DNA of 52,105 bases from Mycogone perniciosa. Lineage: Eukaryota > Ascomycota > Sordariomycetes > Hypocreales > Hypocreaceae. The notes under the pieces were generated by a model that saw only the letters and a program-made list of their open reading frames with translations, made no database searches and was not told the origin of the DNA. Below are positions 38,201-46,860 of the stretch, piece after piece. A program made the translations under genes and the position numbers. Location: the NCBI GenBank assembly GCA_025331125.1, contig JAOALB010000248.1, forward strand, positions 1-52,105. The letters run 5' to 3'. How positions within the stretch are numbered: the stretch's first letter is position 1; the number at the start of each line of letters is the position of its first letter.

Positions 38201-39055
38201 TTAAAAGACTATAATACCTTTTAAAATAAGTTAATTATTTTATATTATTTATTAAAATTAATCAAAAGTATTATATTAATCTTTTAATAGTATTAAGTAA
38301 GGTTATTAAGATTTTTAATAATAGTATTAAAGTTTTTTTATTATAGTTAGTATATATCTCCCTTTAAAAGGCCTATAATATATAAAAGTTTTTAAGTTTA
38401 ATTAAAAGGATTAAGTAATTATTTATAAAGCTAATATTAATTTAAAAGCGCTAGTTAATATATTTATATTAGCATTTAATAATATTTTTTTATTTATTAT
38501 TAAATTATTTAAAGTCTTTAATTTAATAGTCGCTAAATAAATTATTACTTTTAAGGTTTAGCAGTAAAGCTATATTTAAAGCTTTAACTTAAATTTTAAT
38601 TTATACTTTAAAGTTTTAGTTTTTAATTATTTATTTTAAAATTTCCTACTTAAAAGTTTATTTTTTTTATTAAACTAAGCCTTTATTTATTAATTAATTA
38701 AAAAGATAAAACTAGTAGTAAAAGTTATTATTTTTAATAATTACATTTATTAAATATATATAGTTGCTATTAATATTAGATTTTTATAAGGTTCTAAAAA
38801 GAAAAGGGAAAAGCGCTAGCTTTAAAATAAAGATTATAGTCTATTAGGCTAGGTTAGGTTATAGGGTAAGGTTTAAAGCATTTATATTTATTTTACTTAT
38901 AATTAATTTCCTATAGGCATAGGATTTAAAGGGTAAAGGCTAGGCTATAGAGGTATTATTATAGGTTTAGGAATAAAGGGGGAATTTAAGGAAGTTTATA
39001 ATTAGTTAAGTATATACCTCGCAATAGCGCAGCTAAGTTAAAGGACAGTATAAAC
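35250..39055 (-). pseudogene. Family C gag, protease and RT, unreadable remains
   Basis: By position this is gag-protease-RT of the family C element. It is 75-80% A+T by eye, with stops in all frames and no motif strong enough to place a domain boundary. No gene of another kind was seen. Confidence 0.4.
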
Positions 39056-39227
39056 TATTACAGTATAGGAAGGCAGGTTAAAGTAAATATTATTATTATA
39101 CTGTAAAGAGCAAAGAAGCCTTAAGGCTTTACAGAAAGCTATAGCTAGGAACGCGTTAAGGCCTGGTTATATAACCGGAGCTTACGTAACAGGGCGTTAA
39201 TATCGCGTCACGGTCGGTGCTGTAACA
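39056..39227 (-). repeat. 5' LTR of family C (172 bp)
   Basis: It pairs with 25,395-25,566. It ends CTGTAACA on +, followed by the ATTAT target duplication, and retains CpG-rich text (ATATCGCGTCACGGTCGG) that is lost in the left copy. The two LTRs have therefore been mutated to different extents. Confidence 0.9.
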
Positions 39228-40200
39228 ATTATATTATTTAAAATGATAATAAAGTTTTAAAAGATATAAAGCTTAATAATAAAGGAATTTAATAATAGAA
39301 TAAATATATTTAAACTATAAATTAACTTTGAAAAAATATAGTTATAAAAGTTTATAAATATTTAATATATAAATATAAAAATATTTATAAAACTTATAAC
39401 TATATATAAATGTATTTTAGATTTTAAAGGCTTAACGAAGTAATATAAAATATTATTCTTTACTATGTAATTTATAAATTAATTAAATATAAATTATAAG
39501 CTTAATATTATATATTATTTCTAAATCAATAGTTTAATAAAATATATTAATTAAATTATTAAAGTTTATTTAAAAAGTTATATTAACTTTAATTAAAGTA
39601 ATTAAATAAAAAAGCTATTAATTATATAAATGTTTTATAATAGTAATATTTTAAAGTTAATTAAATTTTAAGATATAAAATAATTATATAAAGAAATGCA
39701 GGTATACCTTTACTTTCTATAAAGAGAAATAAAGAAATATATTAATAAATATAAATTAAAAGGATTAATCTTTAAAGAGGGAGCTATAGTTTATTTATAT
39801 TAATATTTATTAAAGAAAAGACTATAAATATTAAAATAATATAATTAAATAATAAATTATTTTTTAAAACATTTAAACTTTATTTAATTAAAAATGTTAA
39901 TTTAAAAGTTATTTATAAACTTATATTATTAAATAATATTTAAATTTATTTAATATTTTATATTATACTATTTAAAAAGGTATTATAAATTAAATTAAAA
40001 AATAAATTTATTATAGATTTAATTAAAGTTTTATTAGTTAAAGAAAAATATAAAGTTAAAAGAATTCAAGTTATAAAAGTAAAAGATAATAAATATTAAT
40101 ATTTAATTAAATAAAAAAACTATAAAGAAAAATATAACTTTTAAAAACCTATTAAATATTTATTAAATAGTAAAAATAAATTTAAGCAGTTTTACTAATC
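39228..40200 (+). pseudogene. Integrase C-terminal part and chromodomain of outer family A element
   Basis: After the nested insert the integrase core resumes, and 39,510-39,620 aligns with 9,170-9,300 (-). A GPY/F-like stretch follows at about 39,740-39,990. At 40,051-40,200 the frame reads KVKRIQVIKVKDNKYQYLIK, then KNYKEKYNF and KPIKYLLN. This is a chromodomain (W/F-xVExI..., YLVKWKGYxxxxxTWEP), with both Trp codons turned to stops. In active elements the domain reads methylated H3K9 and steers integration into heterochromatin. Confidence 0.75.
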
Positions 40201-40906
40201 TTTAAAATTAAAGGATATAAATTTATAAAATTATTATTAAACTTTAAAGAAGTTTAATTTACTTTAATAAATACTTTTAATTATTAAAGATTAATTATTA
40301 CCTTTACCTTTTAAATAAATAAAAAAAACAATATATTATCCTTTTTATTGAAACCTTATAACCTTTATTCAAAACGTTTAATATATTATTTATATACTGT
40401 TTTTAATATATTAAATATAATTTAACTGCTTTACAGCTACTATAATTTATAATTAAAGCTTTATTAAATAAAAGTAAAGACCTTTTAGCTTTTTATTTAC
40501 TTTATCCTTTTCCAGTTTAAGCTTTTCCTATTATTTAAATATATATATAACTAGAGAAGTTAATATAAAAATATAAAAGAAAAGAAAGAGAGAAGTATAT
40601 AAAATAAAGTAATTAAAACTTTATTATAGGAATAGCTTTAATATATATTTACTATACTTTAAAGAGTTATTTATTATTTAATAAATTAATTTTATTTAAA
40701 AGTAAAAGGTATAAAGTATATTATTAGGATTGCCTTTAAAAAGAATTAAAGATATAAATAAAGAATATTTATTAAATTTATAAATATTAAGGTTAATACT
40801 ATAATTTATTATAATATTAATATAAAAAAGGTAAAAAGAATAATAAATAAAACTTATAAAAAAACTAATAAGTTTTAAAGATAAAATTAATAGGAAAGGG
40901 ATATTA

Positions 40907-41294
40907 TATTATAACTTAACTATATTAAAGACCTAGTTTTAGGATTGCCGTAAAATATTAAAACTTTTAATTAATTACTAATAAATAGCGGCTATAAGCA
41001 TAATCCTATAAAAGGGATTACTATATAAAACTATAATCCTAGATTATTAAAATCGCTATAATTTAAATAATCTAAATATATTTATTATATATCTCTTTTA
41101 TATATATATAACTAGCTTATTATTTATTTAATATAGTTACTTAAACAGTTATTAATAAATTATATTTACTCAAACTACTCATTTTATAGAATTGTAATTA
41201 TATTACCCTATTTAATATTTATCTTTAACCTTTCTATTAATATAAACCTGTAAACCTTGGTTTAACTGTTAAGAACTAACCTAGATCGTTATAC
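40907..41294 (+). repeat. 3' LTR of outer family A element
   Basis: It starts TATTATAACT (from TGTTATAACC) and ends around GATCGTTATACT. The right 90 bp matches position 1-74 and the reverse complement of 47,906-47,990. A purine tract, TAGGAAAGGG at 40,891-40,900, lies just upstream and is a plausible polypurine tract. Confidence 0.8.
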
Positions 41295-41572
41295 TTAACT
41301 ATATTAAGCCCAGCATTATAATTCCCTATATCCCCTAAACCAGTTAATATGGATATATATATATTCAGCACTGTATATAAGCCTTAGGCCTATATATATA
41401 TATACTATTACCTTATAAATTAATAGATATAGCTAGATAGTTCCCCTTTATATTCCCTTACTCTTTAACTTTAAATAAATAATCTTATAGCGCTTTATTA
41501 TCAGCTACTATAAAAGGCTATACCTATTATAAAAAGTAAAAAAAATACCTTTTTTTAAAATTATTAAAAAGC
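41295..41572. other. AT-rich stretch, unassigned
   Basis: No frame or repeat assigned. TATATATA tracts around 41,357 and 41,389 and the AAGCCTTAGGCCTATAT block could be an unrecognised LTR. Confidence 0.3.
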
Positions 41573-41773
41573 TACCTACCTAGCAGTAATAAAGTTTAAT
41601 TATTTTTAATTTACTTAAAATCTAATAATATTTATTATTTTTCTTTAAATACTTCAAATAGGTAAAGGAGTATTATTAAGTTTATTTTTCTTAATAGCTA
41701 GTTAAAAGGTTATAAATTTTAGTAAATAAGCACCTAAAAGGTAGGGTACCTATAGGTATAGGAGGGAAGCTTG
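41573..41773 (-). repeat. Inverted copy of the LINE 5' segment
   Basis: Its reverse complement aligns with 287-485 over nearly its full length (shared anchors AAGCTTCCCTCCTATACCTA, GTATTTAAAGAAAAATA, TGCTAGG(C/T)AGG(C/T)AGC). It marks the right boundary of the repeat block. Normal-composition DNA begins right after it. Confidence 0.75.
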
Positions 41774-42265
41774 AGAAAGATAATAATAAGCCCAGGGCTT
41801 ATAATTCAAAATATCTGCTAACACCATATAGCTATAGCGAGCTTTACCAGAGAATATGCCTTGTTTTAGTGGATTGTGGCAGGTTTAGTTGACTTTAGTA
41901 GGTAAAGGAGTTTTAATTAATTTAATTAATACGATAAACTCTTATATTGTGTGGCAGGGGTGCCGTCAATTGCAAAGTGGCCCAGGCCTTTTCGTCCTTA
42001 ACCTTTATACCTTGGTATTCTATCATTAATTGCCGTCTACCCCTGAATTGTCGCCTGTCTCCCCTGTTATCTTTACTCCTGCGTTATTTCCCTTTTACTA
42101 GAAGTCTGCATTAATTTTAGGTAAGAGTCTTATATTATTGGTCACTTGCTAGTTTTCATCTGACGTAACCTGATACTGGCTATTGTTTACCCTCAAAGAA
42201 AAGAAATTATAAAAAATCACGCGGAGAAAGACTGTTCGATCTATATCACCATATCCAATCACAAT
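41774..42265. other. Transition into gene island 1, no gene seen
   Basis: Base composition returns to normal over about 150 bp. No coding frame, LTR or tRNA was recognised. Pyrimidine-rich stretches (42,030-42,075) could belong to a promoter. Confidence 0.4.
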
Positions 42266-42550
42266 TTGGAGAGGAGAATGACCGAGCGGAAGCAAGAGCA
42301 AAGATTAGGTATGATCGCGCACTTCATTCTCGAGCACTACGCCGAATGGCATAGCAACAATAGGCCGTCTATGCTGCATCCTCTTTTTTCCCTTGTGGGA
42401 CAGCAAAGTAGAGATATTATTCTCTGTACATTCACCGACCAATTCCTGGCTGAGATTCGGACGCCAGCTTGGCAAAGCGGAAAATTAAACCCTTGCTTAC
42501 CAGTCACTTTCATGTGGAGAGCCAAGTTGGTCTTGTGTCACATACCATAA
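42266..42550 (+). CDS. Doubtful 94-residue hypothetical protein
   Basis: An ATG-started open frame in normal-composition DNA. No known family is recognised. There is no signal peptide, membrane segment or obvious motif. The N-terminus is charged (MERRMTERKQEQ), and the middle holds an HFILEHYAEWH-type segment. An overlapping frame is open on - (42,337-42,525), so openness here is weak evidence of coding. Its 3' end runs into the direct repeat starting near 42,530, also found at 44,430, so it may be part of an old repeat. It could also be a single exon of a larger gene, but no splice partners were found. Confidence 0.2.
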   Translation: MERRMTERKQEQRLGMIAHFILEHYAEWHSNNRPSMLHPLFSLVGQQSRDIILCTFTDQFLAEIRTPAWQSGKLNPCLPVTFMWRAKLVLCHIP

Positions 42551-42630
42551 AAGGCCACTTATCCACGCACATATTGTGGAGCTTCACTCTTGGATTTGTG
42601 GTCTGACATCTTGGAATACTAATCCGCAAG
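42530..42630 (+). repeat. Left copy of a direct repeat flanking the oxidoreductase gene
   Basis: CTTGTGTCACATACCATAAA, then AGGCCACTTATCCACGCACA and GGTCTGACAT, align with 44,430-44,520 in the same orientation (about 70% by eye). Confidence 0.55.
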
Positions 42631-42632
42631 CC

Positions 42633-42712
42633 TGTACTCCGTACTTCGTAAATAAGATTAAATTCTTTTTCTAGTAGCGTTTGACGCTAGTGTATACTCT
42701 GTACGGAGTGTG
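42633..42712. repeat. TACTCCGTAC-type palindromic motifs
   Basis: CTGTACTCCGTAC at about 42,632 and CTCTGTACGGAG at about 42,697 are inverted variants of one palindrome (GTACTCCGTACGGAGTAC). They could form a foldback. Such motifs are dispersed in many eurotiomycete genomes. They lie downstream of the oxidoreductase stop. Confidence 0.4.
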
Positions 42713-42906
42713 CAATATCGTATAAGGAACGGAGAAAGCGAGACCACGATCATTGTGATGTAACTTCAGTGGTGGCTAAGCGAGTATTTCTGATAGGCAA
42801 TGTTGAACAGATAACAAGAATAATCAACTGTGATGAACCTTGCTAGGTCTGAAAGTAGCTCGCCATCGCGTCACATCCAGTAAATCGGTTAGTCTGGCTC
42901 ATTCTC

Positions 42907-43818
42907 TCATTCTCTCGGAGGCACGGTCGAAAACAAAGTGACCAACCCTTCGTTCAGCGTCGGGTGTGTTATCACCAAGTCCTCAATCTCCCTATAACTC
43001 ACGCCCAACTTCATAGCAAGTTGTACCACGGCAAGAAGCTCTCCCGCTCCACGGCCCAGAGCTGTGAACCCCAGAATTCGGTCCCCATCAGGCTCGATCA
43101 ATGCCTTTGCGAAGCCGTCCATCTGGCCAAGAGTCGCGGTTCGCAAAAACGAACCCATTGGAACCTTGCACAGCCGATACTTGATTCCTTGGGCTTTTGC
43201 ATCCCTTTCCCGCAACCCCACGTGGGCGAGTTCCGGTGATGTAAAGAGGGTGAAGGGAACCTGGCGGTTATTCTTACCTCCAGGGTTAGGTGACCCTGTG
43301 AGATTGGCGTATACAATGCGGAAGTCATCAGAGCCCATATGAGTGAAGTAAGGACTACCAGCGCAATCTCCAACCGCAACTACCCCAGGAATTGAAGTCT
43401 GCAGCTGCTCATTCGCTGTTACGTGCCCGTGAACCGTAAGTTCGATACGCGCGGTTTCAAGACCTATGCCGGAAGTGTTGGGTGCCTTGCCAACGGCGAC
43501 GAGTAGATGTGAACCACGGACGGTGGCCGTGCTGCAATTTAGTAGAATTTCCACTTCCTCTCCTGATACCCCCATCATCTTCTTAACGGTTGTGGAAATA
43601 AGGATCTCGATGCCTTCTCGGTGGGCGACATTAGCCGAGTGTACGAAGTTCTTGCTTGGTAGGCAGGCGATATTGGGACAAGTACCACCGATCCACTTAT
43701 GCTCTATCAGGGCGACCTTTTTGCGTTGCTGAGAGGCAGAGAGTTTCCAGGCGAGTAGTTTGTTTCCGGCGCCGCTACCGAGGAGGATATAGTCAAAATG
43801 CTCCAGCTGCGAGGACAT
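42907..43818 (-). CDS. Class I pyridine nucleotide-disulfide oxidoreductase, internally deleted
   Basis: 303 residues against 450-480 for this flavoprotein family (dihydrolipoamide dehydrogenase, mercuric reductase-like). The FAD-binding start is DYILLGSGAGNK (9-20). The redox disulfide is GGTCPNIACLPSK (Cys47, Cys52). The second FAD motif is VVAVGDCAG (147-154, Asp151). The dimerisation domain follows and ends with the active-site HPTLNE (285-290). Text jumps from FVHSANVAH (58-66) to REGIEILISTTVKK (67-80). In relatives about 150 residues lie between these, including the second GxGxxG that binds NAD(P)H. The join is in frame with no stop or intron signal, at about 43,615-43,623. The start is fixed because the FAD strand begins eight residues in. 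Unaffected by RIP. As it stands it should bind FAD poorly, if at all, and lack pyridine nucleotide reduction. Confidence 0.85.
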   Translation of the reverse strand: MSSQLEHFDYILLGSGAGNKLLAWKLSASQQRKKVALIEHKWIGGTCPNIACLPSKNFVHSANVAHREGIEILISTTVKKMMGVSGEEVEILLNCSTATVRGSHLLVAVGKAPNTSGIGLETARIELTVHGHVTANEQLQTSIPGVVAVGDCAGSPYFTHMGSDDFRIVYANLTGSPNPGGKNNRQVPFTLFTSPELAHVGLRERDAKAQGIKYRLCKVPMGSFLRTATLGQMDGFAKALIEPDGDRILGFTALGRGAGELLAVVQLAMKLGVSYREIEDLVITHPTLNEGLVTLFSTVPPRE

Positions 43819-43951
43819 GATGTTGGGAATTCAGTGAAGATATTGGTTTTAGAAGAATCGCCAATGTGTCTGAGTTATACAGGTAGGGGGTTAATGAAGT
43901 CATGTATGCAGATTTCTGAAAAGTACACCTTATAGTCGAAATAAATGACAC

Positions 43952-43959
43952 TTTATATA
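43952..43959 (-). promoter_or_regulatory. Candidate TATA box of the oxidoreductase gene
   Basis: TATATAAA on -, about 135 bp before the start codon, in otherwise mixed-composition DNA. Position and sequence fit a fungal core promoter. Not proven. Confidence 0.4.
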
Positions 43960-44137
43960 AGTTAGAACACAGAGCCGGAAAACGGCCCAACCCAATAGCT
44001 ACTTGAACGGCACTGGACACGAATTACGGCTCCTTTCGTTTCTTCGGTTTGAAACCTTCACTTAGTAGCCAACTTGTCTTTTCACAGTGAAGAAACATAG
44101 GCGAGACTACGGGATTCACTAGCTCACCCACGTTGCT

Positions 44138-44193
44138 TCAGTAATCGAAACTCCATTTCAAACTTAGTGAAGGAAGTCTCGATTAACTTCAGC
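44138..44193. repeat. Imperfect hairpin upstream of the oxidoreductase gene
   Basis: CTTCAGTAATCGAAACTCC pairs imperfectly with GGAAGTCTCGATTAACTTCAG. Flanking CTTCACTTAG (44,058) and CTTAGTGAAG (44,163) form a further inverted pair. It could be a regulatory element or a transposon foldback. Confidence 0.35.
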
Positions 44194-44199
44194 TTGGAA

Positions 44200-44429
44200 C
44201 ATTGGGTGACATTAGACTTCGATACAAGCAAGTTTAATAAACCAACTATCATATTTTACTCGAGGCAGAAGTTCGCCAACTCAAGCCCACCTCAGCTTGA
44301 GCTTTATATTTAGATATACAAAGTATACCGACTTGCTTTCTTTCGTTTATTTCCCCTGCCTAAGCCATGTATACTTCCTAATTGGACTATCTTGCGGCCC
44401 TTAGAGTCAATGCCCTAAGCAATAACTTG
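44200..44429. other. Intergenic, no gene seen
   Basis: Mixed composition, no frame of note. Confidence 0.4.
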
Positions 44430-44520
44430 TCGCATAGCATATAAGGTCACTTATCCACACTCACAGGGTGGGCTTACATTTTGCTGGATAGTCTGACATA
44501 AAGATTATTCCTAGTGGCGA
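44430..44520 (+). repeat. Right copy of the direct repeat flanking the oxidoreductase gene
   Basis: CTTGTCGCATAGCATATAAG, then GTCACTTATCCACACTCACA and ATAGTCTGACAT, align with 42,530-42,630 in the same orientation. The pair brackets the oxidoreductase gene. Confidence 0.55.
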
Positions 44521-44880
44521 GAGTCAGTACTCTGTCAAATCTAGATATTAAGATGCTACCTATCCGAGCCGTATCTCAGTTTAAAAAAACAATTAGTATT
44601 TACACACATTTGTCTCTATTTGCATTAACTTCCAATTCTGCCCCACCCCACCGTCACCTACCGCTATATAAATTTTAATACGGAATACTATATATAAGTA
44701 ATCCAAAGGCGTTAGTCACAAAATACTAAGTTCAGGCATTAATAAGTCACATTGATTATAGAAAATACCTTTCTGATAAGGGCGCGCGCAACTATGTATA
44801 GTTCAGGTATTTAGTGTAGAGGCATCAGATTTTAGCGTGCTGCTGTACATTTACTTAGCTTAATTTTCATTACTCTGGAC
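44521..44880. other. Right edge of island 1, no gene seen
   Basis: Composition declines towards AT. A 30-bp segment (CTATTTGCATTAACTTCCAA, 44,608) has a partial inverted match at about 46,510-46,540, outside the transposon. Confidence 0.35.
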
Positions 44881-44881
44881 C

Positions 44882-44956
44882 GGGAGCCTATAGGTGCGCG
44901 GGATCCCACGCATTTAAAAAACACGGGATCCCGCGCAATTTATATTAGCACAGCCA
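44882..44956 (+). repeat. Left terminal inverted repeat with inner hairpin
   Basis: The perfect 12-bp stem 44,896-44,907 / 44,925-44,936 (GCGCGGGATCCC/GGGATCCCGCGC) can fold within the repeat. CpG-rich and well preserved. Confidence 0.8.
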
Positions 44957-45396
44957 ATTGAAGTGGGCCCCAGCCACTTAAATACCAGATAGCTAGACAA
45001 AAATATTTTAATAATTATATAAATCCAGGAAATAACCCCTTAATATATACTATACTAGTATATAGTAAAGGGTATTTTTTTAAAGCTTTATTCAAGTTTA
45101 CTGTTTAAATTGAATAAAAATTAAAAGCTATTAAACTAAATATAAATACTACTATTTTTCACTATCCTTTTTAATCTTATCCTAAATATATACTATACTT
45201 TATCTATTGCCTTTAACGAGATTATTTATAAACTGTTATATAATAAAGGCTTTAATATAGTTATTTTTATTATTTAACTAATTAAAATATACTATTATGT
45301 CTTTATTAATTTAATCTCTTTTAAACTAAAATGTTTTATAATATTAACCTATTTATTTCTAATTTAAATATTAATTATAGTTATTTTTATTATAAT

Positions 45397-45515
45397 TGTT
45401 ACGTTCCAAGCACGTTTCCCTTATATATAGTTGGTACCGTTATAATAATTGCTAGAAATGGAATTATTAGCCTATTCTTTTGCCTATTAGCATAATAGTA
45501 TAACAGTTCGTTACA
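45397..45515 (-). repeat. Second 119-bp solo LTR, nested in the DNA transposon
   Basis: Reverse-orientation copy of 7,940-8,058, identical in length, with TGTAACGAAC to GGAACGTAACA ends on -. It is flanked by the perfect duplication ATAAT (45,392-45,396; 45,516-45,520). It inserted after the transposon. Confidence 0.85.
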
Positions 45516-46324
45516 ATAATTAACTAGCAGTTTTATAGCTTTATAATAAAGCTAGTTAGTTTAAATACTATTTATAAGCTGCTTTTTATATTAAATAGAT
45601 TTTTGTAAAAGGACTGGCCTTAAGTGTATAATATGATAAGGGGACCTAGAATTGTCTATCTAAAACTAGGGAAAAAAGGAAGAAAAGCTTAAGGCTGGCT
45701 GGCCTTAAATAACAGCTATGTATATGATTGGCGTATAAGTTATATATTCAGCTAGAACTATATTAAGTAAATGCTAAATTCCTTTACCTAAGCTCTTAGC
45801 CTATAATAATTAGTTATATAAATGCAGTCTAGTAATAAAAGATTTAAATATACTTAAAAATATTTAACTAAATTAAAATAAATAAATAAATAATAGTTAT
45901 TTAACTATTTTTATTAAATTATATTATATACTTTAAACTATACTATTCAAAGACTTTTTAATAGTTATAGAGAATTAATAGTTAATTATATAGGTTATAG
46001 TCTTTTAGCTATACTCTTTAAATAAACTATATAGTTAATAAAATTAATTATAGGTATATATAATAGTTTATTTACTGCTTTTCTCTTTAATTAATTTACT
46101 TATTATAAGTATATAGCTATAATTCACTACTTAAATATTAATAAACTTAAATAGTATATTTTATAGACTATATTCCTACTTTAAAGGAAAGTAATTATAA
46201 AGAAATAATAAAGCTATAGCTATATTAAGAATTAAAGATATACTTTTAGGTAATATAAATAAAATAGTAATAATATATTAGCTAAAGGTATAAAATTTAC
46301 TTAACTTATTTTATATAATTTACT

Positions 46325-46399
46325 TAGCTATACTAATATAATTTACGCAGGATCCTGTGTTTTTTAAATGCGCGGGATCCTATACACCTATAGGCTCCC
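46325..46399 (-). repeat. Right terminal inverted repeat
   Basis: Reverse complement of 44,882-44,956 with mainly transition differences. Its inner palindrome is decayed (GGATCCTGCG, TATAGGATCC). Confidence 0.8.
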
Positions 46400-46656
46400 C
46401 TCTAAATCTTGTATACTATACTAGCGTACAAAGTATTAAATATAATTGCTTAATTTACGAAATTAGGCTTAATACGTAAAATATAGGGAATTTACTAAAA
46501 AGATATAGGGGTAGTTGGAAGTTATATAGAAATAGTTAAATATATCCTTATATATATACTCTATATATAAATAATTAATAATTCTGTTAAAAAGGGTAAA
46601 ATAACTGCCGATTAAATAATGTTTATTATATAATTGCGGAAACTGCAATACCCTTT
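46400..46656. other. AT-rich, unassigned
   Basis: Nothing recognised apart from the partial inverted match to 44,608-44,645. Confidence 0.3.
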
Positions 46657-46860
46657 TATTATAACCTAACTATAGTAAAGGCTAAGTTATAAGGATAGAA
46701 AGAATTATTTATATTAACTAATAATTAAAAAATAATTACTGCATTAAAAGTAATTACTTAAATATTTACTATACTTATTACTAAATAGTATAATTATTAA
46801 TGTAATTACTATATAATTATAGTAATGATAGTAATATTTATTAAAATATTGTGAATTATA
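46657..46860 (+). repeat. Decayed family A LTR fragment
   Basis: TATTATAACCTAACTATAGT, then TAATTACTGCATTAAAAGTA, track the 5' half of the LTR at 20,720. The 3' half is not found. Confidence 0.6.

Larger units (their letters stand above)
25395..39227 (-). mobile_element. Family C chromovirus (Gypsy), complete but split by a Copia insert
   Basis: Two 172-bp direct LTRs (25,395-25,566 and 39,056-39,227) are flanked by the perfect duplication ATTAT (25,390-25,394 and 39,228-39,232). A purine tract on - (AGGAGGGGGGG, 25,571-25,580) next to the left LTR makes that the 3' LTR, so the element lies on -. Domains right to left are gag (about 39.0-36.8 kb, poorly readable), RT and RNase H (to 34.93 kb), the integrase zinc region (about 34.55-34.2 kb), then the core. 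The Copia element interrupts it at 26,375-33,605, and the GPY/F region and chromodomain follow at 26.37-25.86 kb. Without the insert it is about 6.6 kb. Confidence 0.9.
20720..41294 (+). mobile_element. Outer family A chromovirus, interrupted by two nested elements
   Basis: LTRs at 20,720-21,130 and 40,907-41,294 lie in the same orientation. Between them, gag and RT occupy 21.1-25.39 kb, and integrase, the GPY/F region and chromodomain resume at 39.23-40.9 kb. The 25,395-39,227 element interrupts it between RT and integrase. Without the insert the element is about 6.7 kb, a normal length for a fungal chromovirus. Integrase text at 39,510-39,620 is the plus counterpart of 9,170-9,300 on -. No convincing target duplication was found at the outer ends. 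It is dead and heavily RIP-mutated. Confidence 0.85.
44881..46399. mobile_element. DNA transposon with 75-bp complex terminal inverted repeats
   Basis: The left end starts (C)GGGAGCCTATAGGTG and the right end finishes CACCTATAGGCTCCC. The inverted match runs for about 75 bp, and the differences are almost all C/T or G/A. Each repeat holds an inner palindrome (GCGCGGGATCCC and GGGATCCCGCGC around a 17-base spacer on the left). The flanks CTCTGGAC (44,873-44,880) and CTCTAAAT (46,400-46,407) could be one 8-bp duplication with three RIP-type changes, which would suggest a hAT-like element. This needs a one-base asymmetry of the termini. About 1.4 kb without the inserted solo LTR, too short and degraded to show a transposase, so probably non-autonomous. 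Confidence 0.75.

Noticed and set aside
1..41800. Mitochondrial DNA as the reason for the high AT content
   Set aside because: The AT-rich DNA resolves into LTR and LINE elements with C-to-T/G-to-A decay and target duplications; no mitochondrial genes or rRNA were seen.
42337..42525. 62-codon frame on - overlapping the 94-codon frame
   Set aside because: Shadow frame; no recognisable family or context.
43793..44020. 75-codon frame on - overlapping the oxidoreductase start
   Set aside because: In a different frame, overlaps the promoter and the real start; the FAD motif fixes the start at 43,818.
45600..45830. Possible transposase fragment inside the inverted-repeat element
   Set aside because: GC is slightly higher and short open stretches exist in all frames, but no DDE, BED finger or helix-turn-helix motif could be read with confidence.
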